13,288 nucleotides of DNA from Clostridiales bacterium (GTDB lineage Bacteria > Bacillota > Clostridia > Christensenellales > Aristaeellaceae): the NCBI GenBank assembly GCA_004556545.1, contig SFGO01000069.1, positions 1-13,288 on the forward strand. Direction: 5' to 3'. The notes beneath the pieces were generated by a model. The model searched no databases, was not told the origin of the DNA, and saw nothing but the letters and a program-made list of their open reading frames with translations. Both the position numbers and the translations under genes were made by a program. Numbering within the stretch: the first letter of the stretch is position 1; the number at the start of each line of letters is the position of its first letter. This document shows, piece by piece, positions 1 to 6,082 of this stretch.

Positions 1-40
1 GGGCCGCCTCTGGAGTCGCCGTGCCGCTGGCTTTCTTTTG

Positions 41-74
41 CACACTTTTCTTTCGCCACCGAAAGAAAAGTGTG
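41..74. repeat. 15-bp perfect palindromic hairpin
   Basis: A perfect inverted repeat with 15-bp arms at 41-55 and 60-74 encloses a 4-base loop (CCAC). The arms are A/T-rich in the middle. The left side continues outward as CTTTCTTTTG, but the matching right extension is missing and is replaced by the start of the direct-repeat unit at 74. No T-tract follows on either strand, so this is not a typical intrinsic terminator. It looks more like a dispersed palindromic repeat whose right arm has been replaced. Confidence 0.6.
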
Positions 75-124
75 AGCGCCCCATGGGACGGCCAGTCCCT
101 ATCCGCGCCGGAGTCGGCGCGTCA
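74..124. repeat. Copy 1 of a ~51-bp intergenic direct repeat
   Basis: This unit opens with GAGCGCCCCAT and closes with the 18-mer GCCGGAGTCGGCGCGTCA (107-124). Both ends recur in the same order and at almost the same spacing at 434-485. The middles differ in sequence, but both carry a short G/C inverted repeat (GGGAC..GTCCC here). The conserved ends with a diverged centre suggest an old duplication or a mobile non-coding repeat. Confidence 0.6.
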
Positions 125-433
125 GGCCCCGCTAAGGGGGAATTGCTTACGGCAAAGTTGTTGCCTAATGCTGCAAGCAGGGGGGCTTTCCGCTCGCCCC
201 CCTGCACCCCCTTCGGGGAGTCGGCGTATCCACACAGGACAGGGGTATGCGCCAGCGGGCGCGTTGGGGGCTTTCCTCGGGGTAAACAATCGGCGCAGCC
301 CGCACTGCCGTGCGTCCCGCTTGTTGTTTGCCTGAACTCTGGGTCGCTAACCGCCTTCGGCGGTTGTATCCACTGGATACCTGCTTCCCTCCGTTCCCTC
401 CTAGACCCCTTCGGATCGCCACCCGAAGCAATC

Positions 434-485
434 GAGCGCCCCATAGGGCTGCAAGCCCTTCTCCCACGCCGGAGTCGGCGCGTCA
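434..485. repeat. Copy 2 of the ~51-bp intergenic direct repeat
   Basis: The second copy keeps GAGCGCCCCAT at its left end and the identical 18-mer (468-485) at its right end. Its central inverted repeat is AGGGCT..AGCCCT in place of GGGAC..GTCCC. The different sequence with a retained fold suggests that RNA or cruciform structure is conserved; that is inference from two copies only. Confidence 0.6.
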
Positions 486-516
486 ATCCCCGCCGGGGCA
501 GATCCCCAAAACCCTT

Positions 517-542
517 TGAAAAAAGCCCCTCTGCTTTTTTCA
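517..542 (+). promoter_or_regulatory. Hairpin just upstream of the ABC operon
   Basis: A 10-bp perfect inverted repeat, TGAAAAAAGC (517-526) and GCTTTTTTCA (533-542), encloses a 6-base loop. The run of six T lies inside the 3' arm, as in some intrinsic terminators. The structure ends directly before the ribosome binding site AAAGGAG (543-549) of the ABC ATPase. It could end transcription from upstream, act as an attenuator, or control access to the ribosome binding site. No promoter was recognised between it and the gene. Confidence 0.5.
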
Positions 543-556
543 GAAAGGAGTTTCCC

Positions 557-1468
557 ATGATTCCATCCCCCGCACTGGAAGTGCAGAACATCACCCGCCG
601 CTTCGGCGGCATGACCGCCCTGAACGGCCTGAGCTTCTCCGTCGCTCCCGGCCAGACCGTCGGCCTGCTGGGCCGGAACGGCGCGGGCAAAAGTACCCTG
701 CTGCGCATCCTCTCCGGCCAGCTGACCGCCAACGAAGGCGAAATCCGCCTCTTCGGACAGCCTGTCCGCCCGGAAAGCAGCTTCTCTCAGCTCTGCCTCA
801 TCGGCGATACCCCCGATTTCGGCAGGCTGACCAATATCAAGGAACTGTTTTACGTGTGCGGCGGATTGTTCCCCCATTGGAACCAAAGCCGCGCCGAGGA
901 ACTTCTCCGTCAGTTTGAACTGCCTGAAAAGAAACGTCTGAAGGGCTTCAGCCGCGGTATGCAGACCGCTCTTCTGCTGAGCGTGGGGCTGGCCTCCGGC
1001 GCGCCGCTGACCGTGTTCGACGAACCCAGTTTGGGGCTGGACGCGGTCATGCGGGAGCGCTTCTACGACCTGCTCTGGCAGGAGACCCATTCCCCGGACA
1101 GCGCGTCCGGACGCACCTTCATCCTCAGCACCCACCTGATCGAGGAAGTGGCCCGGGTGCTGGATTCCGCCTTACTGATCGACTCCGGCCGCCTGCTGCA
1201 GCAGGGCACCATCACCGAATTGACGGAAAACTATCTGAGCGTGTCCGGCCAGCCGGACGCGGTGCGGGCCGCCACGGCGGGCCTGACCGTGCTGCGGGAG
1301 GAAGAAATGGCCGGATCGCTGGTGCGGCACCTCCGGCTGAATCGTCCCGCCGACCGGGAACGGCTGACGGCAGACCCGGCCATTCAGACCGCACCCCTGA
1401 GCCTGCAGCGGCTGTTCGTCTTTTTGACGGAAGCAAAAAACGGAGAGGAGGCGCGCTGGCATGACTGA
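557..1468 (+). CDS. ABC transporter ATP-binding protein (YtrB-like)
   Basis: This 303-aa cytoplasmic ATPase would drive an ABC exporter or ABC-2-type membrane complex with the next gene. The Walker A motif GRNGAGKST lies at 39-47, the signature FSRGM at 131-135 (a degenerate LSGGQ), Walker B LTVFDE at 151-156 and the switch histidine at H193 (STH). The Q-loop region reads IGDTPDF with no glutamine, as I recall for YtrB-type ATPases. About 100 C-terminal residues follow the ATPase core. The start at 557 is supported by AAAGGAG at 543-549. The stop overlaps the next start by 8 bases, so the pair is translationally coupled. YtrB-like pairs usually follow a GntR-family regulator; none is visible here, only repeats. 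The substrate is unknown. Confidence 0.9.
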   Translation: MIPSPALEVQNITRRFGGMTALNGLSFSVAPGQTVGLLGRNGAGKSTLLRILSGQLTANEGEIRLFGQPVRPESSFSQLCLIGDTPDFGRLTNIKELFYVCGGLFPHWNQSRAEELLRQFELPEKKRLKGFSRGMQTALLLSVGLASGAPLTVFDEPSLGLDAVMRERFYDLLWQETHSPDSASGRTFILSTHLIEEVARVLDSALLIDSGRLLQQGTITELTENYLSVSGQPDAVRAATAGLTVLREEEMAGSLVRHLRLNRPADRERLTADPAIQTAPLSLQRLFVFLTEAKNGEEARWHD

Positions 1469-2276
1469 GAAGCATTCTTTCTATCGTGATTCCCGGCTGA
1501 AGGGCGCGCTGCGCTATCACCTGATCCGGCTGGGCAAGCTGGCGCTGGGCCTGCTGGCGCTCCTTCTTCTTTCGGATGTGATCGGCCTTCTCGTGGGGCT
1601 GACCGGCTTTTCCAGCTGCGAGGGTACCGGCATTTCCACCAACTGGGCGCTGACCCTGTTTCTGATGCTGGTGCTGAGCTGCATGCTGGCCAAAAGCGGC
1701 TCCACGTTTCTGTGCCGGTTCGGCACGTCTCGGTTTACCGTCTGGCTCAGCCAGCTCGTCAGCCTGATTCTGTGCATGATCGGGTTCCTGCTGGGCACCC
1801 TGATTTTGAGTATCGCCAACAATTATCTCATTTTGGCACTGAGCCGCCACAACGGAAATTTCAGCATCCTGTGCGGCTATGACTACGCTTTCCTGCCGGA
1901 AACGTATCTGTCCGCCACCCTGCGGCAATCTCTGGAGAGCTTCCCCCGGTCTCTGCTGGACGTTCTGGAAATCCTGTGCCTGATGTACCTGTTTGCCTGC
2001 TGCCTGCGGCGGAACAAATGGGTCACGCTGGCGGTGGTCATTCTGGGGCCGCTGCTTTTGTGGGTGCTGACGTTGGCTCCCGTGTTCCGTCAGGCCATCG
2101 ATCTGGTGCAGTACGGCAGTGAGGGCGAAATTTTCATTCAAAGCCTGCAATGGGTCAACTGGATCCAGAAGGCATGGGCTTTCTTCAACGACCACTGGCG
2201 TCTGGTGCAGGGACTGGCCGCGCTGGTCAGCCTGCCCCTGAGCTATCTGTGCGTGCGCTCCACGCGCCAGCCGTAA
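1461..2276 (+). CDS. ABC transporter membrane protein (putative permease)
   Basis: This 271-aa hydrophobic protein has about six membrane segments, roughly at 27-49, 61-77, 94-118, 165-181, 187-207 and 248-265. The N-terminus is basic (RLKGALRYHLIRLGK), consistent with the inside orientation. The motif CRFGTSRFTVWLSQ (85-98) resembles the short amphipathic stretch that many ABC-2-type permeases carry between early helices. The start ATG lies inside the end of the ATPase gene and is preceded by GGAGAGGAGG-like purines near 1442-1450. I do not recognise a specific family. The permease call rests mainly on the overlap with the ATPase and on the topology. A terminator follows directly, so this is a two-gene unit. 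Confidence 0.75.
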   Translation: MTEKHSFYRDSRLKGALRYHLIRLGKLALGLLALLLLSDVIGLLVGLTGFSSCEGTGISTNWALTLFLMLVLSCMLAKSGSTFLCRFGTSRFTVWLSQLVSLILCMIGFLLGTLILSIANNYLILALSRHNGNFSILCGYDYAFLPETYLSATLRQSLESFPRSLLDVLEILCLMYLFACCLRRNKWVTLAVVILGPLLLWVLTLAPVFRQAIDLVQYGSEGEIFIQSLQWVNWIQKAWAFFNDHWRLVQGLAALVSLPLSYLCVRSTRQP

Positions 2277-2284
2277 GAGCCTTT

Positions 2285-2322
2285 TCCCTCCCCTTTTTTG
2301 GGGGAGGGATTTTTGGTTTTTG
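2285..2322 (+). terminator. Intrinsic terminator of the ABC pair
   Basis: The stem TCCCTCCCC (2285-2293) pairs perfectly with GGGGAGGGA (2301-2309) across a 7-base loop, and is followed by TTTTT, GG, TTTTT. It starts 9 bases after the permease stop. A 9-bp G/C-rich stem with a trailing T-tract is a textbook rho-independent terminator. Confidence 0.9.
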
Positions 2323-2385
2323 CAAGGAAATCCATCCCCTGCCGGAGAAAAAAGAAAGGAACGTCAAAAAAGGGGGTCGAAGCCC

Positions 2386-4350
2386 ATGAATCCTACGCCC
2401 TGCTGGATCTGGTATCCCGGAGATTTTGAAATTCGCCACGCCCTAAAGCTCCACGCCCGGCGGCAGGAGCGGGATTATGTCCGGCCCGCTTTCTGGCCGG
2501 TGTATGACTGTTGGCACAGCGCCCGCTTTTTTCGCCATGCGGAGCTGGCCGCGCCAGAGGGACTGACCGTACAGGCCCGGGGCAAGGGCAACGTGTGCGT
2601 GGATGGAAAGCTGTATCCCTTCGGGAAGGAAATCCCCCTGTCCGCCGGGAGCCATGAGATCATGATCGACCTGTGTCGGGAGGACGGCCTGCCCTGCCTG
2701 TATGTGGAAAACGGCAGCCTGTCCGGGACGGAAGGCTGGACGGTGCATCCCTTTGCCGGGGAAAAAGTCCCCGTCGGTTCCAGCCCTCTGTTCACCAGGC
2801 CGGAGCAGGACCCGGAGGTTTTTCCCTTTGTGTATGAAGCAATCCATCCCGTGGAGATCGTCCGGGACGAACGGGGAACGCTGTACGATTTTGGCCGGGA
2901 GACTTTCGCACGGGCCTTTCTGGAACTGAAGGATCAACCGGCGTTTTCCCTCTGCTTCGGCGAATCGGAGACAGAAGCCCGGGATACGTCCGCCTGCCTG
3001 CTGATGGAAAGCATTCCTGCGGGAACCCGTTCGCTGGCGCTGCCTGCCCGGGCCTTCCGGTACGTCTTTCTTCCCAACGGCGTACAGCTTTCCCTGCGGG
3101 CGGAATACGAGCGCACGCCGCTGGAACGCCGGGGCCGCTTTTCCTGCTCCGATTCGCTGCTGACGGATATCTGGAACACAGCAGCCTATACCTTTGAGCT
3201 CAACAGCCGGGAATTTTTTCTGGACGGCATCAAGCGGGACCGCTGGGTCTGGTCGGGCGACGCCTATCAGAGTTTCTTTGTCAGCCGGTTTCTGTATATG
3301 GACGCGGACATCTGCCACCGCACCCTGTGGGCGCTTCGGGGCAAGGAGCCGCTGCTGCAGCACCTGAATTCCATCGTGGATTATTCGCTCTACTGGCTTC
3401 TGGCCATCCGGGAGGACTACCAGACCTACGGCGATCCGGATTTTGTCCGGGCCATCTGGCCGAGGATGCAAAGCCTGACGGACTTCTGTCTGGGGCGTAC
3501 CAACGAGGAAGGCTTCCTCATCGGCCGGGAGGAAGACTGGGTCTTTATGGACTGGGCCGACATGGACAAGGACGGCCCGCTGTGCGCCGAGCAGATGCTG
3601 TTCATTCGGGCGCTGGAAGCGGCGGCGGACTGCGCTTTGCTGGCCGGGCAGGACGGCAGCCGGTACGCCGCTCACGCCGAGACGTTGGCGAAAAAGCTGG
3701 ACGCTTTCTTCTATGACGAAGAAAAGGGCGCCTACATCGACACTTACGCCTCCGGTCGGCGAAATGTGACCCGCCACGCCAATATTTTCGCCATTTTGTA
3801 CGATTTTGCGGATGAAGCGAAGCGGGCTTCCATCGTCCGAAACGTGCTGGACAACGACGCCGTTCCGGCCATCACCACGCCCTATTTTAAGTTTTTCGAG
3901 CTGTGGGCCAACTGCAAGCTGGGCCGGGTGGAAAAAATGCTGAATCAGGTACGGGATTACTGGGGCGGCATGCTGACGCTGGGAGCCACCACCATTTGGG
4001 AGGAATACGACCCCCGCCAGACTTTCCCCGATCACTACGCCATGTACGGCGATCCCTACGGCAAGAGCCTGTGCCACGCCTGGGGCGCGGGGCCCATCGA
4101 CCTGATCGGCCGGTATGTGGTCGGTTTCCGGGCGGAAGCGCCCGGCTGCAAGGCTTTCTCGCTGGAACCGCGCCCCGCCGGTCTGGCGGCGCTGGATACC
4201 GTCGTCCCCCTGCCGGGCGGCGGGCAGATTCACCTTTGCTGGGACGAGCGGGAGCTGCGCGTCCTGACCGACCGTCCCGGTGGCGGGTTGATCTGGCAAG
4301 GTCAGCGCTTCCCGCTGACAGCGGGACAGGAGCTTCGGCTCAGCCGCTAA
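2386..4350 (+). CDS. Alpha-L-rhamnosidase, GH78-type
   Basis: This 654-aa enzyme probably removes terminal alpha-L-rhamnose from plant glycosides or oligosaccharides by an inverting mechanism. The GH78 signature is clear: DGIKRDRWVWSGD at 280-292, which in this family holds conserved acidic and basic active-site residues. Further on are TTIWEEYD around 535-542, with E539/E540 where the family has its second catalytic glutamate, and SLCHAWGAGP with H564. The C-terminal ~90 residues look like the usual beta-sandwich. There is no signal peptide, so the enzyme is intracellular and would act on imported small substrates. The ATG at 2386 follows AGGGGGT with 9-base spacing; an in-frame upstream ATG at 2320 lies inside the terminator and is rejected. 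Its length is shorter than many multidomain GH78 proteins. No sugar transporter or regulator sits beside it. The exact substrate is not readable. Confidence 0.88.
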   Translation: MNPTPCWIWYPGDFEIRHALKLHARRQERDYVRPAFWPVYDCWHSARFFRHAELAAPEGLTVQARGKGNVCVDGKLYPFGKEIPLSAGSHEIMIDLCREDGLPCLYVENGSLSGTEGWTVHPFAGEKVPVGSSPLFTRPEQDPEVFPFVYEAIHPVEIVRDERGTLYDFGRETFARAFLELKDQPAFSLCFGESETEARDTSACLLMESIPAGTRSLALPARAFRYVFLPNGVQLSLRAEYERTPLERRGRFSCSDSLLTDIWNTAAYTFELNSREFFLDGIKRDRWVWSGDAYQSFFVSRFLYMDADICHRTLWALRGKEPLLQHLNSIVDYSLYWLLAIREDYQTYGDPDFVRAIWPRMQSLTDFCLGRTNEEGFLIGREEDWVFMDWADMDKDGPLCAEQMLFIRALEAAADCALLAGQDGSRYAAHAETLAKKLDAFFYDEEKGAYIDTYASGRRNVTRHANIFAILYDFADEAKRASIVRNVLDNDAVPAITTPYFKFFELWANCKLGRVEKMLNQVRDYWGGMLTLGATTIWEEYDPRQTFPDHYAMYGDPYGKSLCHAWGAGPIDLIGRYVVGFRAEAPGCKAFSLEPRPAGLAALDTVVPLPGGGQIHLCWDERELRVLTDRPGGGLIWQGQRFPLTAGQELRLSR

Positions 4351-4354
4351 CGAC

Positions 4355-4372
4355 TTTTTGTTTTTCAAAAAA
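4355..4372 (+). terminator. Weak A/T hairpin after the rhamnosidase
   Basis: TTTTTG (4355-4360) can pair with CAAAAA (4366-4371) across a TTTTT loop, 4 bases after the rhamnosidase stop. The stem is nearly all A/T, so it is at best a weak terminator, and read-through into the nitroreductase gene 61 bases on is plausible. Confidence 0.3.
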
Positions 4373-4411
4373 CCAATTTTTCAAAAGCCCAATGAGAAAG
4401 GAGTTTTCCCC

Positions 4412-4939
4412 ATGAGCACTGCCACTGAAATGCTGAATCTGCTGAAGACCCGCCGGAGCGTCCGGGCCTACAAGCCCGACGCGGTACCGGAAGCGCTGCT
4501 GGATCAGGTACTGGAAGCCGGAACCTACGCGCCCTCCGCCATGGGTCGGCAATCGCCTACCCTCATCGCCATTACCACGCCGGAATACCGGGAGCGGATC
4601 GCCCGGCTCAACGCCGCCGTCATGGGCTCCGACAAGGATCCCTACTACGGCGCGCCGGTAGTCGTGCTGGCGTTGGCCGATCCCGCCATCGGCCCGTGGG
4701 TAGAGGACGCCAGCTGCGCGCTGGAAAATATGATGCTGGCTGCCCATGCATTGGACCTTTCCACCGTATGGGTCCACCGGGAGCGGGAGATTTTCGACAG
4801 CGAAGCAGGCAAGGCCCTGCTGCGGGAATGGGGCCTGCCGGAGACCCTGCGGGGCGTCGGCTCCATCGCGCTGGGCTACGGCGCCGTTCCGGCCTCTCAG
4901 CCCAAGCCCCGAAAGGAAGGCTATATCGTCAAGGTATAA
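4412..4939 (+). CDS. Nitroreductase-family FMN oxidoreductase
   Basis: This 175-aa cytoplasmic protein matches small members of the FMN-dependent nitroreductase family, which reduce nitro compounds, quinones or related substrates with NAD(P)H. The N-terminal RRSVRAYK (14-21) is the phosphate-binding arginine/serine motif for FMN. GTYAPSAMGRQSP (37-49) is the second conserved flavin contact. Near the C-terminus GVGSIALGYG supplies the usual glycine-rich strand before a basic tail. The ATG at 4412 has an excellent ribosome binding site, GAAAGGAG (4396-4403), with 8-base spacing; a TTG start at 4358 without one is rejected. Its natural substrate cannot be told from sequence. It is short compared with ~200-220-aa classical members but complete. 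Confidence 0.87.
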   Translation: MSTATEMLNLLKTRRSVRAYKPDAVPEALLDQVLEAGTYAPSAMGRQSPTLIAITTPEYRERIARLNAAVMGSDKDPYYGAPVVVLALADPAIGPWVEDASCALENMMLAAHALDLSTVWVHREREIFDSEAGKALLREWGLPETLRGVGSIALGYGAVPASQPKPRKEGYIVKV

Positions 4940-5010
4940 GGCACGGGAAAACGGATGGGCGCAGAAGGCCGTGTCACCCGTCGGTGCTCGCTTCTTTCCC
5001 GGCATATTCA

Positions 5011-5054
5011 AGACCTCCAAGCGGACGGCTTGTTCTGCATCTGCTTGGAGGTTT
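5011..5054. repeat. 12-bp stem-loop downstream of nitroreductase
   Basis: ACCTCCAAGC (5013-5022) is perfectly complementary to GCTTGGAGGT (5043-5052). A G-U and an A-U pair extend it to 5011-5054. The loop is about 20 bases. Only TTT follows on the plus strand and TCTTG on the minus strand, so terminator function is uncertain. It sits 72 bases past the nitroreductase stop, where an end-of-operon signal would be expected. Confidence 0.5.
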
Positions 5055-5074
5055 ACACCACTTCCGGGGCATTC

Positions 5075-5167
5075 CCGGCTTTTGTCGTACTTCCGGCTGT
5101 CGCGGGACACGCTGTGCTTTTCGGCGTACTTCATCAGGGAGCAGCGGTATTTCATATCCTGTGTTAT
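5075..5167 (-). pseudogene. Transposase N-terminal fragment (decayed IS)
   Basis: On the minus strand, codons from 5167 down to 5075 read NITQDMKYRCSLMKYAEK and then HSVSRDSRKYDKSR. This closely resembles, from memory, the N-terminal helix-turn-helix segment of IS3/IS481-like DDE transposases common in gut Clostridia (MKYRQSL.KYAEKYGVSRASRKYNKSR). Directly afterwards, where family members continue with an aromatic-rich stretch, the reading turns into unrelated sequence. The catalytic DDE core is therefore absent and the fragment cannot be active. AAAGGAGCC at its upstream side (plus 5191-5199) could be the old ribosome binding site, and TATAGT (plus 5220-5225) an old -10 box. The family name is approximate. 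Confidence 0.6.
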
Positions 5168-5318
5168 GTTATACTGTCCATGAGGCTTGAGGCTCCTTTC
5201 GGTTGGTTTGTGCAACTCTACTATACCACATGGAGTCCTCCAGTCTCTTTCTTTGGGTTTCACTGTTCAATATGGATTGTAGCTCTACACTCTTTGCCCC
5301 CCACCCCCACTCTTCCCC

Positions 5319-5347
5319 TTGCGCAAGGCCGCTTTATCCTGTACAAT
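5319..5347 (+). promoter_or_regulatory. Promoter for the nth-obg run
   Basis: A -35-like TTGCGC (5319-5324) and a -10 box TACAAT (5342-5347, 5 of 6 to consensus) are separated by exactly 17 bases. The predicted start of transcription, near 5354, is about 40 bases before the nth ATG. This is the only good promoter between the IS remnant and the gene run and probably drives nth, obgE and what follows. Confidence 0.6.
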
Positions 5348-5394
5348 ATGTTCTTTGGGGAGAACTCATTTTGCAAAGAAGGAGCGTGACCGCC

Positions 5395-6069
5395 ATGCAG
5401 GTCTCCAAAAAGGCCATTCTGGCCGAATTGGAAAAAACCTATCCGGACGCCCGGCCGGAGCTGAACTTTCGCAATCCCTATGAAACGCTGGTGGCGGTGA
5501 TGCTCTCCGCCCAGTGTACCGACAAACAGGTGAATAAAGTCACTCCGGCGCTGTTTGAGCGCTATCCCGATGTGGAAAGCATGGCCGCGGCCAGCGTGGA
5601 GGACGTTTATCCGATGGTCAAAAGCTGCGGCTTCAAAAGCAAAGCGACGAATATCGTGGAAAGCTGCCGGATGATCTGCCAGCGCTTCGGCGGGCAGGTG
5701 CCAGGCGATATGGAGGCGCTGCAATCCCTGCCCGGCGTGGGCCGCAAGACCGCTAACGTGGTGCTGGCCAATGCCTTCGGCGTGCCCACCATCGCGGTGG
5801 ATACCCATGTGTTCCGGGTCAGCAACCGGCTGGGACTGGCGGATGCGAACACGGTGGAAAAGACGGAGGAACAGCTGATGAAGGCCATTCCCAAACAGGA
5901 TTGGGTGGCCGCCCATCACTGGCTGATCTTCCATGGCCGCAGAGTGTGCCACGCCCGAAACCCGGAGTGTGAGCGCTGCACCCTGCGGGAATACTGCAAA
6001 GCGTATCATGCGGGCGACACGACCGGCCCGAAGCAGAAACAGGCGGCTCGGAAAACGCTGAACGCCTGA
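5395..6069 (+). CDS. nth: Endonuclease III (DNA glycosylase/AP lyase)
   Basis: This 224-aa base-excision-repair enzyme removes oxidised pyrimidines from DNA and cleaves the resulting abasic site. The helix-hairpin-helix LPGVGRKTANVV (112-123) contains the catalytic lysine K118, and the GPD-type loop has the catalytic aspartate D136 (AVDTHVFR). The C-terminal iron-sulfur cluster is complete: C185, C192, C195 and C201 in the C-x6-C-x2-C-x5-C pattern. The length is standard. The ATG at 5395 has GAAGGAG (5378-5384) 10 bases upstream; the open frame further upstream runs through IS debris and is not coding. obgE begins 13 bases after its stop, so the two are cotranscribed. Confidence 0.96.
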   Translation: MQVSKKAILAELEKTYPDARPELNFRNPYETLVAVMLSAQCTDKQVNKVTPALFERYPDVESMAAASVEDVYPMVKSCGFKSKATNIVESCRMICQRFGGQVPGDMEALQSLPGVGRKTANVVLANAFGVPTIAVDTHVFRVSNRLGLADANTVEKTEEQLMKAIPKQDWVAAHHWLIFHGRRVCHARNPECERCTLREYCKAYHAGDTTGPKQKQAARKTLNA

Positions 6070-6082
6070 CGGAGGAAAGAAC

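Larger units (their letters stand above)
1..556. other. GC-rich hairpin-dense non-coding region
   Basis: I find no credible gene here. Reading frames cross it, but none has a ribosome binding site and start codon together or protein-like composition. The frame continuous with the ABC ATPase is simply open upstream of its true start at 557. The stretch is packed with short inverted repeats: a 15-bp palindrome at 41-74, a 10-bp stem at 177-186/196-205 over a G/C run, 249-253/258-262, 349-355/359-365 and 366-371/375-380. The phrase GGAGTCGGCG occurs three times, at 110-119, 219-228 and 471-480. Such mosaics behave like dispersed intergenic repeats or structured leaders; which one applies here is unknown. 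Confidence 0.6.
4940..5394. other. 455-base intergenic region with IS remnant and promoter
   Basis: No intact gene is seen. The left part (4940-5010) has no recognisable feature. A strong stem-loop follows at 5011-5054, then a minus-strand transposase fragment at about 5075-5167. Its presumed upstream end reaches near 5289, where TGTAGCTCTACA (5278-5289) forms a near-palindrome. The nth promoter lies at 5319-5347. The region around 5160-5290 is AT-richer than the flanking genes, as expected for inserted DNA. Confidence 0.6.

Noticed and set aside
38..556. 173-codon N-terminal extension of the ABC ATPase
   Set aside because: Runs through hairpins and repeats; the ATG at 557 has a strong ribosome binding site and the extension has no protein-like features.
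2443..4368. 641-codon open frame on the minus strand opposite the rhamnosidase
   Set aside because: Shadow of a GC-rich gene: no ribosome binding site, a Gln/Gly/Pro/Arg-rich composition and no recognisable domains, while the plus strand shows clear GH78 motifs.
5203..5394. 64-codon upstream extension of nth
   Set aside because: It would start inside IS debris and cross the promoter; the 224-aa product from 5395 has standard length and a good ribosome binding site.
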